Source of the DNA: Mycetocola_B reblochoni
GTDB taxonomy: Bacteria; Actinomycetota; Actinomycetes; Actinomycetales; Microbacteriaceae
Reading direction: 5' to 3'
Assembly: GCF_003667525.1 (NCBI RefSeq)
Contig: NZ_RCUW01000005.1
Coordinates: 225,394 to 289,393 of the forward strand
DNA: 64,000 nucleotides
Part shown: in pieces, positions 26,227-35,033 of the stretch
Numbering within the stretch: the first letter of the stretch is position 1
How the letters are laid out: each line of letters opens with the position of its first letter
Notes under the pieces: model-generated
What the model was told of the DNA's origin: nothing
The model's database searches: none
The model's input: the letters and a program-made list of their open reading frames with translations, nothing else
Translations under genes and position numbers: made by a program

Positions 26227-29200
26227 CGCCAGGACAGTAGCTCCTGGTCGCGTGCCAGCGGGCAGCGCGTCGCGGCGACCGCGCGCGCGTGCCCGTCGTG
26301 CGGCTGTCGTCGGGATCGTCTGCGCCGCGCTCACGGCGGGAGCCCTCGTCGCCGCTCCGGCCTCGGCCGCCCCGGCCGTCGCCGCGGCCGAGCAGCAGCA
26401 CCCCGACGCCGTCGTCACCGAACCGGGGACGATCGCGCTCACGCTGCCGGGAGCCCTCGCCGAGCTCGACGGTGAGGCCGTCGTGCTCGCCGGGCCCGAT
26501 GGGCTGTCCCTGCTCCCCATCGCCGATGCGGTCACGACGCCGGAGGACGGCCACGCGGCCGCCGGGCCCCGCCTGCTCATCGCGTCGACGACGGACACGG
26601 CCGGGACGGCGGAGACGACCGTCGCCGTGACCGAGCTCGACGCGACCTCCGGCTACCGGCTGGCAGTGCTGAGCACGCTCGCACCCGGGGCGAGCGTCGA
26701 CGACGGCCTGCCCCCCGGCATCGACGCCGACGTCGTCTCTGACGGCGACGGCTCCGAGGCGTGGACCGACGAGCTCGTGCCCGATGCGGCGGCGGCGCTC
26801 GCCGCCGGCGGCTCGGCGGGGCTGTCGGTCGCCGCCGAGCCGAGCGGCCGGGTGAGCGCGGATGCGGGGTCCGACGTCGCCTCCGCCGCCGATGCCGCCG
26901 CCGATGCCGGAGACGCCGGGACGGACCCCAACGCGGCGTCCGGCCGATCCAGCACGGACGACGGGACAACCGGCACGGACGCGGAGGACCCGGAACCGGG
27001 CACCGAGCAGGACGTGAGCACGCAGCTGAGCGTGAGCGACGTCACCTTCGACTGGGGCATCAACAAGGAGTCGAACGGCGGCGCGTACTTCGGCGGCTGC
27101 AACTTCCTGTCCGCCGGGGTCTCCGGCGACGCCGGAAGCGCCCGCGTGTGGGGCTCGCCCGACGGCCTCTACTCCGCGCAGGAGGGCAACGTGTCGATCG
27201 TCCGCCCCACGGCCGACGGACGTGGGCTGACCACGGCCAGCTGGGCGACGCGCTGCACCACACCGTCGGGGACGAGCGTCAACGGCAAGACGACGAACGC
27301 GGCCGACAGCCACACCCAGAGCCGGGTGCGCATCGTCGACGGCGTCGGGACGATCGACCCGGCGAACAACACCGCGCGCATCCGGTGGAGCGGCAGCTTC
27401 ACGGTCGTCTACTACGGCGGCATGACCTACTGGAGCGCCACCGACCCCGTCCTCAGCGTCGCCTCCGACGGCACGGGGACGCTCTCGGCCGTGCTCTCCG
27501 GCGCGCAGGCCGACATGGACGACCCGAGCGTATGGGGGCTGATCGCGCCTCGACAGGTCACCCTGGCCACCTTCACCGGGGTCACCGTCGCCGACGGGAG
27601 CCTGCAGCTCACCCCCGACTACGCCGGGGTGAGCATCCCCGACGACGTCGCCGGGCGCAACCCGCAGGCCGCCAAGACCGCGGAGAACGCGTCCTGGTGG
27701 GGGGCCTTCCCCGGCCAGTTCCTGACGTTCCAGATGCTGACCGGCCAGTCAAGCTACTGGTACACGACCGACGGAGGCGCGAACACGATCCAGCCGCGCA
27801 AGGTGGCCAGCGAGGTCGGGGTCGACATCGGCGAGAGCGTCGCCGTCGCGGGCTATCTGCCGGACACGTTGCGCACGGTCGAGGACGTCGAACGAGCCAT
27901 CACAGACACAACCGTCCAGGACGTCACCCACAAGGTGAAGGGGATGCCGGAGAAGCCGACGACCGCGACCGCGCTCGATCTCGAGCAGCCGGTCGCGCGC
28001 GCGGCGACGCCGCCGGGGCCCGATGCGGAGGACGCAGGTGCTCAGGACGCGGCGTCCGAGGACGCGCACGCGGAGGACGAACTCCCCGTCGAGCTCTGGT
28101 ACATCGGGGAGCGCAGCCTCCTGGCACGCGGAACGGTCACGGGCGACGAGCCGTTCGCCTACACGCTCGCCTCCGGCACCCTCGCCGAGGGCACCGGCTA
28201 CCTCCTGGCCGCGACACCGCACGGAGTCACCGCTGTGGAGGTCGACGTCGTCGCCGCGCCCCGACCGGACGACGGATCGGGCGGGTCCAGCGGATCAGAC
28301 GACGGCGGAGCGGGCGGCTCCGGCGGCGGGACCGTGACCGCCAGCGGCGCCGTCTTCGACTGGGGCATCAACAGGGAGAGCACCGGCGGCGCCTACTTCG
28401 GCGGCTGCAACTTCCTCTCGGCAGGGGTCGCGGGGGACACCGGCGGCGCGCGCGTGTGGACGTCCGCGGACGGACTGTACCGTTCCACCTCCGGCAACAC
28501 CCGGATCGTCCGGGCCGGTGCCGACGGCTCCCTCGACCAGCCCGACTGGTCCGAGCGGTGCCTGACCGCGTCCGGAGACAGCGTGAACGGCCGGACGACC
28601 AACGCCGCCGACAGCGTCACGGGCGCGCGCGTGCGGATCGAGAACGGAACCGGCAGCTTCGATGCGGAGGCGAACACCGCAACGGTGCGCTGGGACGGCT
28701 CGTTCACGGTCGCCTACTACGGCGGAATGAGCTACTGGAGCGCCTCCGACCCGGTCCTCACCGTCGACGCCGACGGCAGCGGTGTGGTCACCGCGACGCT
28801 GTCCGGCTATGCGGCGGACATGGACGACCTCTCCCACTGGGGCCGGCTGGCACCGCGGAGCGTCGTCATCGCCACGCTCAGCGACGTCACGGTGACCGCG
28901 TCCGGCTTCACCGTCACGCCCGACTACCTGGACGTCGCGATCCCGCGCGACATCGCCGGGCGCAACGCGCAGGCGACCCGGAGCGCGGACAACGCCTCCT
29001 GGTGGGGCGCGTTCCCCGCCGAGTTCCTCCGCTTCCAGGTGCTGACGGGCCAGTCCAGCTACTGGTACACCACAGACGGCTCGCGGAACTCGATCCAGCC
29101 GCGGAAGGCGGCGCTGCCGATCACCGTCTGCGCGACCGCCGACTGCACGGCCCCTCCTTCCACGGCCGGGGTCTCCGGTGACGACATCCGGCTGGACAAC

Positions 29201-29563
29201 GGTGCGCCGCAGGCACCCGCCCCGGCCGCGGCCGCCGGACGTCTCGCCGCGGCGACCACGGCGACGGCATCCGCGGCGATCGCGGCGGCGGCCCCGCTCG
29301 CCGCCTCCGCCCAGGCCGCGGTCACGGAGATCGTGGTGCGCGCGCCGGGACTGGTCGCCGCGCTGGGAGCCGAGTATTTGGTGCTCGCCCTCCTGCTCCT
29401 CGTGGCGGCAGGCCTCGGCCTCGTCGTCGTCGCGGCGGCGAGCGGCGGCGTCGTCCTGCTGAGCTCGGCGGCCTCCCGGTCGCCGCGGGGGAGCGCACCC
29501 CCGCCGCCGTCCCCGCCGCCGGGCCCGGGGACGTCCGCATCGGACACGGGAGGCACCCCGTGA
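26219..29563 (+). CDS. htaA: Large membrane-anchored protein with two HtaA domains
   Basis: 1114 residues from ATG 26219. A signal peptide (about 1-50) and an Ala/Asp-rich unknown region precede HtaA domain 1 (about 273-529, FDWGINKESN, YFGGCNF, IQPRK). A linker and HtaA domain 2 follow (about 705-965, FDWGINREST). A membrane helix near 1050-1078 is followed by a Ser/Pro-rich tail of about 35 residues. Both domains keep two cysteines, likely a disulfide, and the YYGGM(T/S)YWSA(T/S)DP block. HtaA domains bind haem and take it from haemoproteins. The tail after the membrane helix is unusually long for a simple stop-transfer. It is the fifth gene of the hmu operon. Confidence 0.85.
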   Translation: MRDARTVAPGRVPAGSASRRPRARARRAAVVGIVCAALTAGALVAAPASAAPAVAAAEQQHPDAVVTEPGTIALTLPGALAELDGEAVVLAGPDGLSLLPIADAVTTPEDGHAAAGPRLLIASTTDTAGTAETTVAVTELDATSGYRLAVLSTLAPGASVDDGLPPGIDADVVSDGDGSEAWTDELVPDAAAALAAGGSAGLSVAAEPSGRVSADAGSDVASAADAAADAGDAGTDPNAASGRSSTDDGTTGTDAEDPEPGTEQDVSTQLSVSDVTFDWGINKESNGGAYFGGCNFLSAGVSGDAGSARVWGSPDGLYSAQEGNVSIVRPTADGRGLTTASWATRCTTPSGTSVNGKTTNAADSHTQSRVRIVDGVGTIDPANNTARIRWSGSFTVVYYGGMTYWSATDPVLSVASDGTGTLSAVLSGAQADMDDPSVWGLIAPRQVTLATFTGVTVADGSLQLTPDYAGVSIPDDVAGRNPQAAKTAENASWWGAFPGQFLTFQMLTGQSSYWYTTDGGANTIQPRKVASEVGVDIGESVAVAGYLPDTLRTVEDVERAITDTTVQDVTHKVKGMPEKPTTATALDLEQPVARAATPPGPDAEDAGAQDAASEDAHAEDELPVELWYIGERSLLARGTVTGDEPFAYTLASGTLAEGTGYLLAATPHGVTAVEVDVVAAPRPDDGSGGSSGSDDGGAGGSGGGTVTASGAVFDWGINRESTGGAYFGGCNFLSAGVAGDTGGARVWTSADGLYRSTSGNTRIVRAGADGSLDQPDWSERCLTASGDSVNGRTTNAADSVTGARVRIENGTGSFDAEANTATVRWDGSFTVAYYGGMSYWSASDPVLTVDADGSGVVTATLSGYAADMDDLSHWGRLAPRSVVIATLSDVTVTASGFTVTPDYLDVAIPRDIAGRNAQATRSADNASWWGAFPAEFLRFQVLTGQSSYWYTTDGSRNSIQPRKAALPITVCATADCTAPPSTAGVSGDDIRLDNGAPQAPAPAAAAGRLAAATTATASAAIAAAAPLAASAQAAVTEIVVRAPGLVAALGAEYLVLALLLLVAAGLGLVVVAAASGGVVLLSSAASRSPRGSAPPPPSPPPGPGTSASDTGGTP

Positions 29564-30444
29564 GCCGCCGCCCGACGACGGAGGCGTCCCCGACCCGCAC
29601 CGACCGGCGGCTGATCGTCGTCGCCGGGCTGTCCCTCGCCGTCGTGGCGGTCGGTGTCGCGGTCGTCGCGGGGACCACACTCCTCGGCGGCTCCGCGACC
29701 GAGGGCGCCGCCGAGCGGAGCGCGCCCCCGTCCGCGACACCGGAGCACACGTCCGAGTCGACGTCGAGCCCGACGGCGAGCGAGACCCCGTCACAGAGCA
29801 CGTCGGCGACACCGAACGCATCGGAGACGGCATCGTCGAGCGCCGGGACCGCCGCCACGGGCGAGCGCGCCCCCGCGGTGTCGGAGCTGGTCGACGACGG
29901 CTGGGTGGACACGGTCTCGGAGCGGGTCGGCATCCCGCGCCGTGCGCTCTCCGCCTACGCGGGCGCCGCGCTCGACCTGGCCGAGCGCATCCCGGGATGC
30001 GCGCTCAGCTGGAACACGCTGGCCGGCATCGGCTACGTCGAGAGCCGCCACGGCACCCTCGGCGGCGGCGCGATCGGCGGTGACGGCATCACCAGGCCGA
30101 CGCTCATCGGTATCGCGCTGGACGGAACCGCGAGCAGGGCCGTGGCGGACACGGATCGCGGACGCCTCGACGGCGATGCGGCGTGGGACCGTGCGATCGG
30201 GCCGATGCAGTTCACGCCAGAGAGCTGGGAGCGCTACGGCACCGACGGCTCGGGTGACGGCCTGGCCGACCCCCAGAACATCGACGACGCCGCCGTGAGC
30301 GCGGGCGAGTACCTCTGCGCCGCCGGGGGAGAGCTGGGTACGGTGGACAACTGGGTGCGCGCGGTCGCCGCGTACAACGATGCGAGCGACTACAACGCGA
30401 AGGTGGTGGCCGCGGCCGATCATTACGCCACCGCGGCGGGGTAG
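29560..30444 (+). CDS. Membrane-anchored lytic transglycosylase
   Basis: 294 residues: N-terminal membrane helix (18-42), Ser/Thr/Pro linker (48-105) and a C-terminal lysozyme-like domain (about 115-294). Catalytic Glu161 lies in GYVESRHG, and the family GPMQFTPESW motif follows. Such enzymes cut glycan strands of peptidoglycan between MurNAc and GlcNAc. GTG 29560 overlaps the htaA stop (GTGA), so it is made with the haem-uptake operon. Local wall loosening to insert or expose large HtaA proteins is a reasonable inference. Confidence 0.85.
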   Translation: MSRRPTTEASPTRTDRRLIVVAGLSLAVVAVGVAVVAGTTLLGGSATEGAAERSAPPSATPEHTSESTSSPTASETPSQSTSATPNASETASSSAGTAATGERAPAVSELVDDGWVDTVSERVGIPRRALSAYAGAALDLAERIPGCALSWNTLAGIGYVESRHGTLGGGAIGGDGITRPTLIGIALDGTASRAVADTDRGRLDGDAAWDRAIGPMQFTPESWERYGTDGSGDGLADPQNIDDAAVSAGEYLCAAGGELGTVDNWVRAVAAYNDASDYNAKVVAAADHYATAAG

Positions 30445-30755
30445 CGACGCAGTCCGCCGTTCGGCCGGGGCATCCGTCTCCGGCGCACGTCCGCGTCGCC
30501 CCTCTCCCGGCCGTCGTCCGGCGGTCGTCAACACGCCGGGGATGCGTTCGGGGACGCGGCCGTTAGACTGGAGGGGCCGGGCCGCAGTAACCCCGGGCTC
30601 CAAAATTCGCCGCTTCGAGCGGCCTTCCGCCGAGAGGCGTTTCTGCGGCCTGGCCTCGTCTTTTCGGCCGCTCGCTGCGCACGACGCCGCCGGATACGCC
30701 GCCGGGCAGGACAACGCCGGGTAGGACGCGGCCGGGTGCGGTGCCGCGGCCCGCA
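30445..30755. other. Intergenic stretch without a recognisable gene
   Basis: About 310 bp after the transglycosylase. A TTAGACT element on plus near 30564 looks like an orphan promoter, and the following 120 bp hold short inverted repeats (CCGCTTCGAGCGG, GCCGAGAGGC). No reading frame with codon bias is seen on either strand. An unidentified small RNA is possible. Confidence 0.4.
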
Positions 30756-30801
30756 CACGGCGCAGGGGCGGCACGATCGCTCGTGCCGCCCCTGTGCCGT
30801 G
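30756..30801. terminator. Bidirectional terminator downstream of pstB
   Basis: A 20-bp stem with one mismatch (contains GGGGCGGCACGA) around a TCGC loop lies just beyond the pstB stop and faces the end of the haem operon. Confidence 0.8.
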
Positions 30802-30838
30802 GCGCTCGACCCCTCGTCGCCGGCGAGGGGTGCTGCCG

Positions 30839-31618
30839 TTATCCGAAGCGGCCGGAGACGTAGTCCTCGGTGGCCTGGACGGAGGGCTGGGTGAAGATCG
30901 TCGCCGTCTGGTCGTACTCGATGAGCTTGCCCGGCTTGCCCGTACCGGCGATGTTGAAGAACGCCGTCTTGTCGCTCACGCGCGAGGCCTGCTGCATGTT
31001 GTGCGTGACGATGACGATCGTGTACTCCTTCTTGAGGTCCTCGATGAGGTCCTCGATGGCGAGCGTCGAGATCGGGTCCAGCGCCGAGCAGGGCTCGTCC
31101 ATCAGCAGGATGTCGGGGGAGACGGCGGTGGCGCGCGCGATGCACAGACGCTGCTGCTGGCCGCCGGAGAGACCCGACCCCGGCTTGTCGAGGCGGTCCT
31201 TGACCTCGTTCCACAGGTTCGCGCCGCGCAGCGACTTCTCGACCAGCGCATCGGCGTCGCTCTTGGAGATGGAGCGGTTGTTGAGCTTCACCCCCGCGAG
31301 GACGTTCTCCTTGATCGACATCGTCGGGAACGGGTTCGGCCGCTGGAACACCATGCCGACCTGGCGGCGGACGAGCACGGGGTCGACGCCGGGGCCGTAC
31401 AGGTTGTCGCCGTCGATGCGGACCTCCCCCTCGACGCGCGCGCCAGGGATGACCTCGTGCATGCGGTTGAGCGTGCGCAGGAAGGTGGACTTGCCGCAGC
31501 CGGAGGGGCCGATGAACGCGGTGACGCTGCGCGGCTCGATCGTCAGCGAGACGTCCTCCACGGCGAGGAAGCTGCCGTAGTACACGTTCAGGTCAGAGAC
31601 TTCGATTCTCTTCGACAC
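30839..31618 (-). CDS. pstB: Phosphate ABC transporter ATP-binding protein
   Basis: 259 residues. Walker A GPSGCGKS lies near 37-44, the Q-loop in VFQRPNPFP, signature LSGGQQQR from 150 and Walker B LLMDEP at 171-176, followed by the Pst-specific CSALDPIST. It couples ATP hydrolysis to high-affinity phosphate import through PstC/PstA. It is the last gene of pstS-pstC-pstA-pstB on the minus strand, followed by a strong hairpin. ATG 31618 lies 22 bp after pstA. Confidence 0.97.
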   Translation of the reverse strand: MSKRIEVSDLNVYYGSFLAVEDVSLTIEPRSVTAFIGPSGCGKSTFLRTLNRMHEVIPGARVEGEVRIDGDNLYGPGVDPVLVRRQVGMVFQRPNPFPTMSIKENVLAGVKLNNRSISKSDADALVEKSLRGANLWNEVKDRLDKPGSGLSGGQQQRLCIARATAVSPDILLMDEPCSALDPISTLAIEDLIEDLKKEYTIVIVTHNMQQASRVSDKTAFFNIAGTGKPGKLIEYDQTATIFTQPSVQATEDYVSGRFG

Positions 31619-31640
31619 GGGTGGTCCTTACTTTCGGGGT

Positions 31641-32720
31641 CTAGCGGGCGAGCTTCGGCGAGAACAGCTTGGCGATGAGCCTGCCGACGAGGTTGAGCGC
31701 CATGACGATGAGGATGAGGGCGAGCGCGGCGGTCCAGGCACGATCGATGTAGGCCTGGGCGTCGGCGCCCTGCTGCGCGTACTGGGTGTACGCGAACACC
31801 GGCAGGGTCATCATCCGGTCGCTGAACAGGTCGTAGTTCATGCTCGTCGTGAAGCCGGCGATGATGAGCAGCGGGGCCGTCTCGCCGATGACGCGGGCGA
31901 TCGCGATGATCGCTCCGGTCACGATTCCGGCGATCGAGGTGGGCAGGACGACCTTGAGGATGGTGAGGTACTTCGGCACGCCGAGGGCGTAGGACGCCTC
32001 CCTCAGCTCGTTCGGCACCAGCTTGAGCATCTCCTCTGTCGAGCGGACGACGACGGGGATCATCAGCACGCTGAGCGCGATCGCGCCGCCGATGCCCATG
32101 CGGACGCCCGGCCCGAGGAACAGCGACAGGAGCGCGTAGGCGAACAGGCCGGCGACGATCGAGGGGATGCCGGTCATGACGTCGACGAGGAAGGTGATGG
32201 CGGCCTTGAGCTTGCCTGTGCCGTACTCGACGAGGTAGATGGCCGTGAGCATGCCGATCGGGATCGAGATGACCGCCGTGGCGAGGGTGATGAGCACGGT
32301 GCCGGTGATCGCGTGGATCGCGCCACCGCCCGCACCGACGACGTTGCGCATCGACGAGCTGAAGAACTCCGCGTCGAAGCGGCCGGCGCCGAGGGTCAGG
32401 GCCGTGTAGAACACCGAGATCAGCGGGATGAGGGCGAGCAGGAAGGCGACGCCGACGAGGATCGTGGCGATGCGGTCGGCGGCCTTGCGGCGACCCTCGA
32501 TGGCGAGCGACAGGGCGTACAGCACGACGCTGAACACGATCGCCGACACGACGAGCACACCGGCGAGGTTCGCCGTGCCCATCAGGGCGAACAGCATCCA
32601 CACGACGGCGACGGAGCCGACGAGGGTGGCGGCCGGCACCCACCGCGGCAGCTTGCTCGCGGTGAGGGCGCTCTGCATGCCGCCGGTGGAGGAGGGCGCA
32701 GGGGTCATGGTCTGGGTCAT
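31641..32720 (-). CDS. pstA: Phosphate ABC transporter permease PstA
   Basis: 359-residue membrane protein. After a cytosolic leader of about 25 residues it has extra N-terminal hydrophobic segments, then the PstA core with TGIPSIVAGLFAYAL and the coupling loop ALGVPKYLTILKVVLP, ending IGETAPLLII. ATG 32720 is 2 bp from the pstC stop. An in-frame ATG four codons later is a weaker alternative. It pairs with PstC to form the phosphate channel. Confidence 0.95.
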   Translation of the reverse strand: MTQTMTPAPSSTGGMQSALTASKLPRWVPAATLVGSVAVVWMLFALMGTANLAGVLVVSAIVFSVVLYALSLAIEGRRKAADRIATILVGVAFLLALIPLISVFYTALTLGAGRFDAEFFSSSMRNVVGAGGGAIHAITGTVLITLATAVISIPIGMLTAIYLVEYGTGKLKAAITFLVDVMTGIPSIVAGLFAYALLSLFLGPGVRMGIGGAIALSVLMIPVVVRSTEEMLKLVPNELREASYALGVPKYLTILKVVLPTSIAGIVTGAIIAIARVIGETAPLLIIAGFTTSMNYDLFSDRMMTLPVFAYTQYAQQGADAQAYIDRAWTAALALILIVMALNLVGRLIAKLFSPKLAR

Positions 32721-32722
32721 GA

Positions 32723-33661
32723 TCAGTTCGCTCCCGAGAACTCTTTGCGGCTGTTGATGATGGCGCGGGCGATGAAGTTCACGATGAAGGTGATCACGAA
32801 CAGGATGAGGCCGGTCGCGATGAGCACGTTCACGCCCACACCGTGCGCCTCGGGGAAGTTGAGGGCGATGTTGGCGGGGATCGTCGTCGGGTTCTTGCTG
32901 GTCAACAGGACGAAGTTGACCACCACCGCGGGCGAGAGGACCATGGCGACCGCCATCGTCTCGCCGAGCGCGCGGCCGAGGCCGAGCATGGAGGCCGAGA
33001 TGACCCCCGGCTTGCCGAAGGGCAGCACCGCGGTGCGGATCATCTCCCAGCGGGTCGCGCCGAGCGCGAGGGCGGCCTCCTCGTGCAGCTTCGGCGTCTG
33101 CAGGAAGATCTCGCGCGACAGCGCGGTGATGATCGGGAGGATCATGACGGCGAGCACGATGGCGACGGTGAGGATGGTGCGTCCCGTGCCGGAGACGGGG
33201 CCGGCGAACAGCGGGAACCAGCCCATGTTCTCGACCAGCCAGGAGTAGACCGGCTGGACGGCGGGCGCGAGGACGTTGATGCCCCAGAGGCCGAAGACGA
33301 CCGAGGGGACGGCGGCCAGCAGGTCGATGACGTAGCCGAGCACCTGCGCCAGGCGGCGCGGTGCGTAGTGGGTGATGAACAGTGCCACGCCCATGGAGAG
33401 GGGGACGGCGATGAGCAGCGCGAGGGCGGAGGACCACACGGTGCCGAAGACGAGCGGCCCGACGTAGGCCCAGAAGCTCGACGGCTGGCCCTTGATCTCC
33501 GCCGGGTCCGCGACGAAGGCCGGCAGCGACTGGGCGATGAGGAAGATCGCGACGGCCGCGAGGGTGATGAGGATGAGGATCCCGGCGAACAGCGTGCTCC
33601 GGGAGAAGATTCGGTCGCCGACGCGGACGACGGGTTTCGCCTTCTGCTCAGTCGCGGTCAT
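32723..33661 (-). CDS. pstC: Phosphate ABC transporter permease PstC
   Basis: 312-residue permease with about six helices. Family text includes IDLLAAVPSVVFGLWGI, ALGATRWEMIRTAVLPFG and GLGRALGETMAV. ATG 33661 is selected because upstream codons are Thr/His-rich and overlap a hairpin; the start here gives a normal cytosolic leader. It follows pstS after an 83-bp gap holding a perfect 14-bp stem, which can lower expression of the membrane genes relative to pstS. Confidence 0.95.
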   Translation of the reverse strand: MTATEQKAKPVVRVGDRIFSRSTLFAGILILITLAAVAIFLIAQSLPAFVADPAEIKGQPSSFWAYVGPLVFGTVWSSALALLIAVPLSMGVALFITHYAPRRLAQVLGYVIDLLAAVPSVVFGLWGINVLAPAVQPVYSWLVENMGWFPLFAGPVSGTGRTILTVAIVLAVMILPIITALSREIFLQTPKLHEEAALALGATRWEMIRTAVLPFGKPGVISASMLGLGRALGETMAVAMVLSPAVVVNFVLLTSKNPTTIPANIALNFPEAHGVGVNVLIATGLILFVITFIVNFIARAIINSRKEFSGAN

Positions 33662-33700
33662 GTCTGCGTGGTGTCCCGTCGTCGTGATGGTGGTGGCAGC

Positions 33701-33734
33701 GGTTGTGCCGCCCCGGTGTCGGGGCGGCACAACC
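33701..33734 (-). terminator. Intercistronic attenuator hairpin between pstS and pstC
   Basis: A perfect 14-bp stem GGTTGTGCCGCCCC with its complement and a 6-nt loop lies between pstS and pstC. It would let pstS message accumulate over pstCAB. Confidence 0.75.
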
Positions 33735-33744
33735 GTGTGGGGTG

Positions 33745-34860
33745 TTAGGAGATCGTCTCGATCGCGGCCAGCACCTTGGCCGAGAGGTCGGCCGAGAGCG
33801 GGGCGGAGCCGGCCGACTCGGCGGAGACCTTCTGGCCCTCGTCGCTGGCGATGTAGCCGAGGTACGCCTTGGCGAGCGCGCCCTGGTCGGCGTCGGCGTA
33901 CTCCTGGCAGGCGATCGCGTAGCTGACCAGCACGAGCGGGTAGTGGCTCGGGTCGGTGGTCTGACGGTCCAGCTTGATCGCGATGTCGTTGTCCTCGCGG
34001 CCCTCGACCAGCGGGGAGCCCTCGACGACCGCGGCCGCGGCCTCGGCGGTGTAGCCGACGAACTCGTCGCCGACCTTGATCTTCGCCACACCGAGGTCAC
34101 CGGCGCGCGAGGCGTCGGCGTAGCCGATGGTGCCGGTGCCGTTGGTGACGGCGTCGACGACACCGGAGGTGCCCTGGGCGCCCTCACCGCCGGAGAACGG
34201 GAAGGTGTCGCTGGGCTCCTCGCCCCAGGCGTCGGGCGCCGTGGAGTTGAGGTAGTCGGCGAAGTTCTTGGTCGTGCCCGAGTCGTCCGAGCGGTGCACG
34301 GCGGTGATCGAGGTGGAGGGCAGCGTCGCGTCGGGGTTCAGCGCGGCGATGGCCTCGTCGTCCCAGCTGGTGATGCTGCCGTTGAAGATGTTGGCGAGGG
34401 TCTCGGAGTCGAGGTTGAGCTCGTCGACGCCCTCGATGTTGAAGATGACGGCGATGGGGGAGATGTAGACCGGCAGGTCGATCGCCGTGGTGTCGGGGGC
34501 GCAGCTGCCGAAGGTGCCGGCGAGCTCGTCGTCGCTGAGGGCCGAGTCGGAGCCGGCGAAGGCGGCGGCGCCGCTGATGAAGCTCTCACGCCCGGCGCCG
34601 GAGCCCTGCGGGTCGTAGTTGATGGTCGCGTCGGGGTTCGCGGTCTGGAAGCCGGCGATCCAGGACTCCTGGGCGCTGCCCTGGCTGGAGGCGCCGATGC
34701 CGACGAGCGTTCCGGTCGCGCCGCTGCTGCTGGCGCTGTCGGTGGACGTGCCCGAGCCGGACTCGTTCGCTGCACAGGAGGTCAGGGCGAGGGCGGCGAT
34801 TGCTGCGACGGCCGCGGCGCGGCCGAGCTTGATGGTGGTCAACTTCTGTCCATTCGTCAT
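33745..34860 (-). CDS. pstS: Phosphate-binding lipoprotein PstS
   Basis: 371 residues. Signal peptide with lipobox LTSC (Cys29). The mature protein has PstS phosphate-contact segments: GIGASSQGSAQ, DPQGSGAGRESF and HRSDDSGTTKNF. It binds phosphate outside the membrane and delivers it to PstCA. A PHO box of two 11-bp repeats (34927-34948) lies about 67 bp upstream, and a TAGCGT -10 at 34894-34899 is correctly placed after it, so RegX3/PhoP-type control under phosphate limitation is expected. Confidence 0.96.
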   Translation of the reverse strand: MTNGQKLTTIKLGRAAAVAAIAALALTSCAANESGSGTSTDSASSSGATGTLVGIGASSQGSAQESWIAGFQTANPDATINYDPQGSGAGRESFISGAAAFAGSDSALSDDELAGTFGSCAPDTTAIDLPVYISPIAVIFNIEGVDELNLDSETLANIFNGSITSWDDEAIAALNPDATLPSTSITAVHRSDDSGTTKNFADYLNSTAPDAWGEEPSDTFPFSGGEGAQGTSGVVDAVTNGTGTIGYADASRAGDLGVAKIKVGDEFVGYTAEAAAAVVEGSPLVEGREDNDIAIKLDRQTTDPSHYPLVLVSYAIACQEYADADQGALAKAYLGYIASDEGQKVSAESAGSAPLSADLSAKVLAAIETIS

Positions 34861-34893
34861 GAGGGTCGTAGCCGTGGTGCCGGCTCGGGTCTG

Positions 34894-34948
34894 ACGCTAT
34901 GCGCGAGGTGTGACGAGCTTCCATCAGCGTGGTGAACGGAAGGTGAAC
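34894..34948 (-). promoter_or_regulatory. pstS promoter with PHO box
   Basis: On the minus strand GTTCACCTTCC (34938-34948) is followed directly by GTTCACCACGC (34927-34937): two 11-nt direct repeats as in actinobacterial PHO boxes bound by PhoP/RegX3-type regulators. A TAGCGT -10 lies at 34894-34899. Confidence 0.8.
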
Positions 34949-35033
34949 GGCGGGCGTCGGGCGCCGGGGTGCCACCGATGAGGGGCGTGAACCGAAGCGG
35001 CGCGACCGCGGTCGGCCGCGTCAGCGCCCCGGT

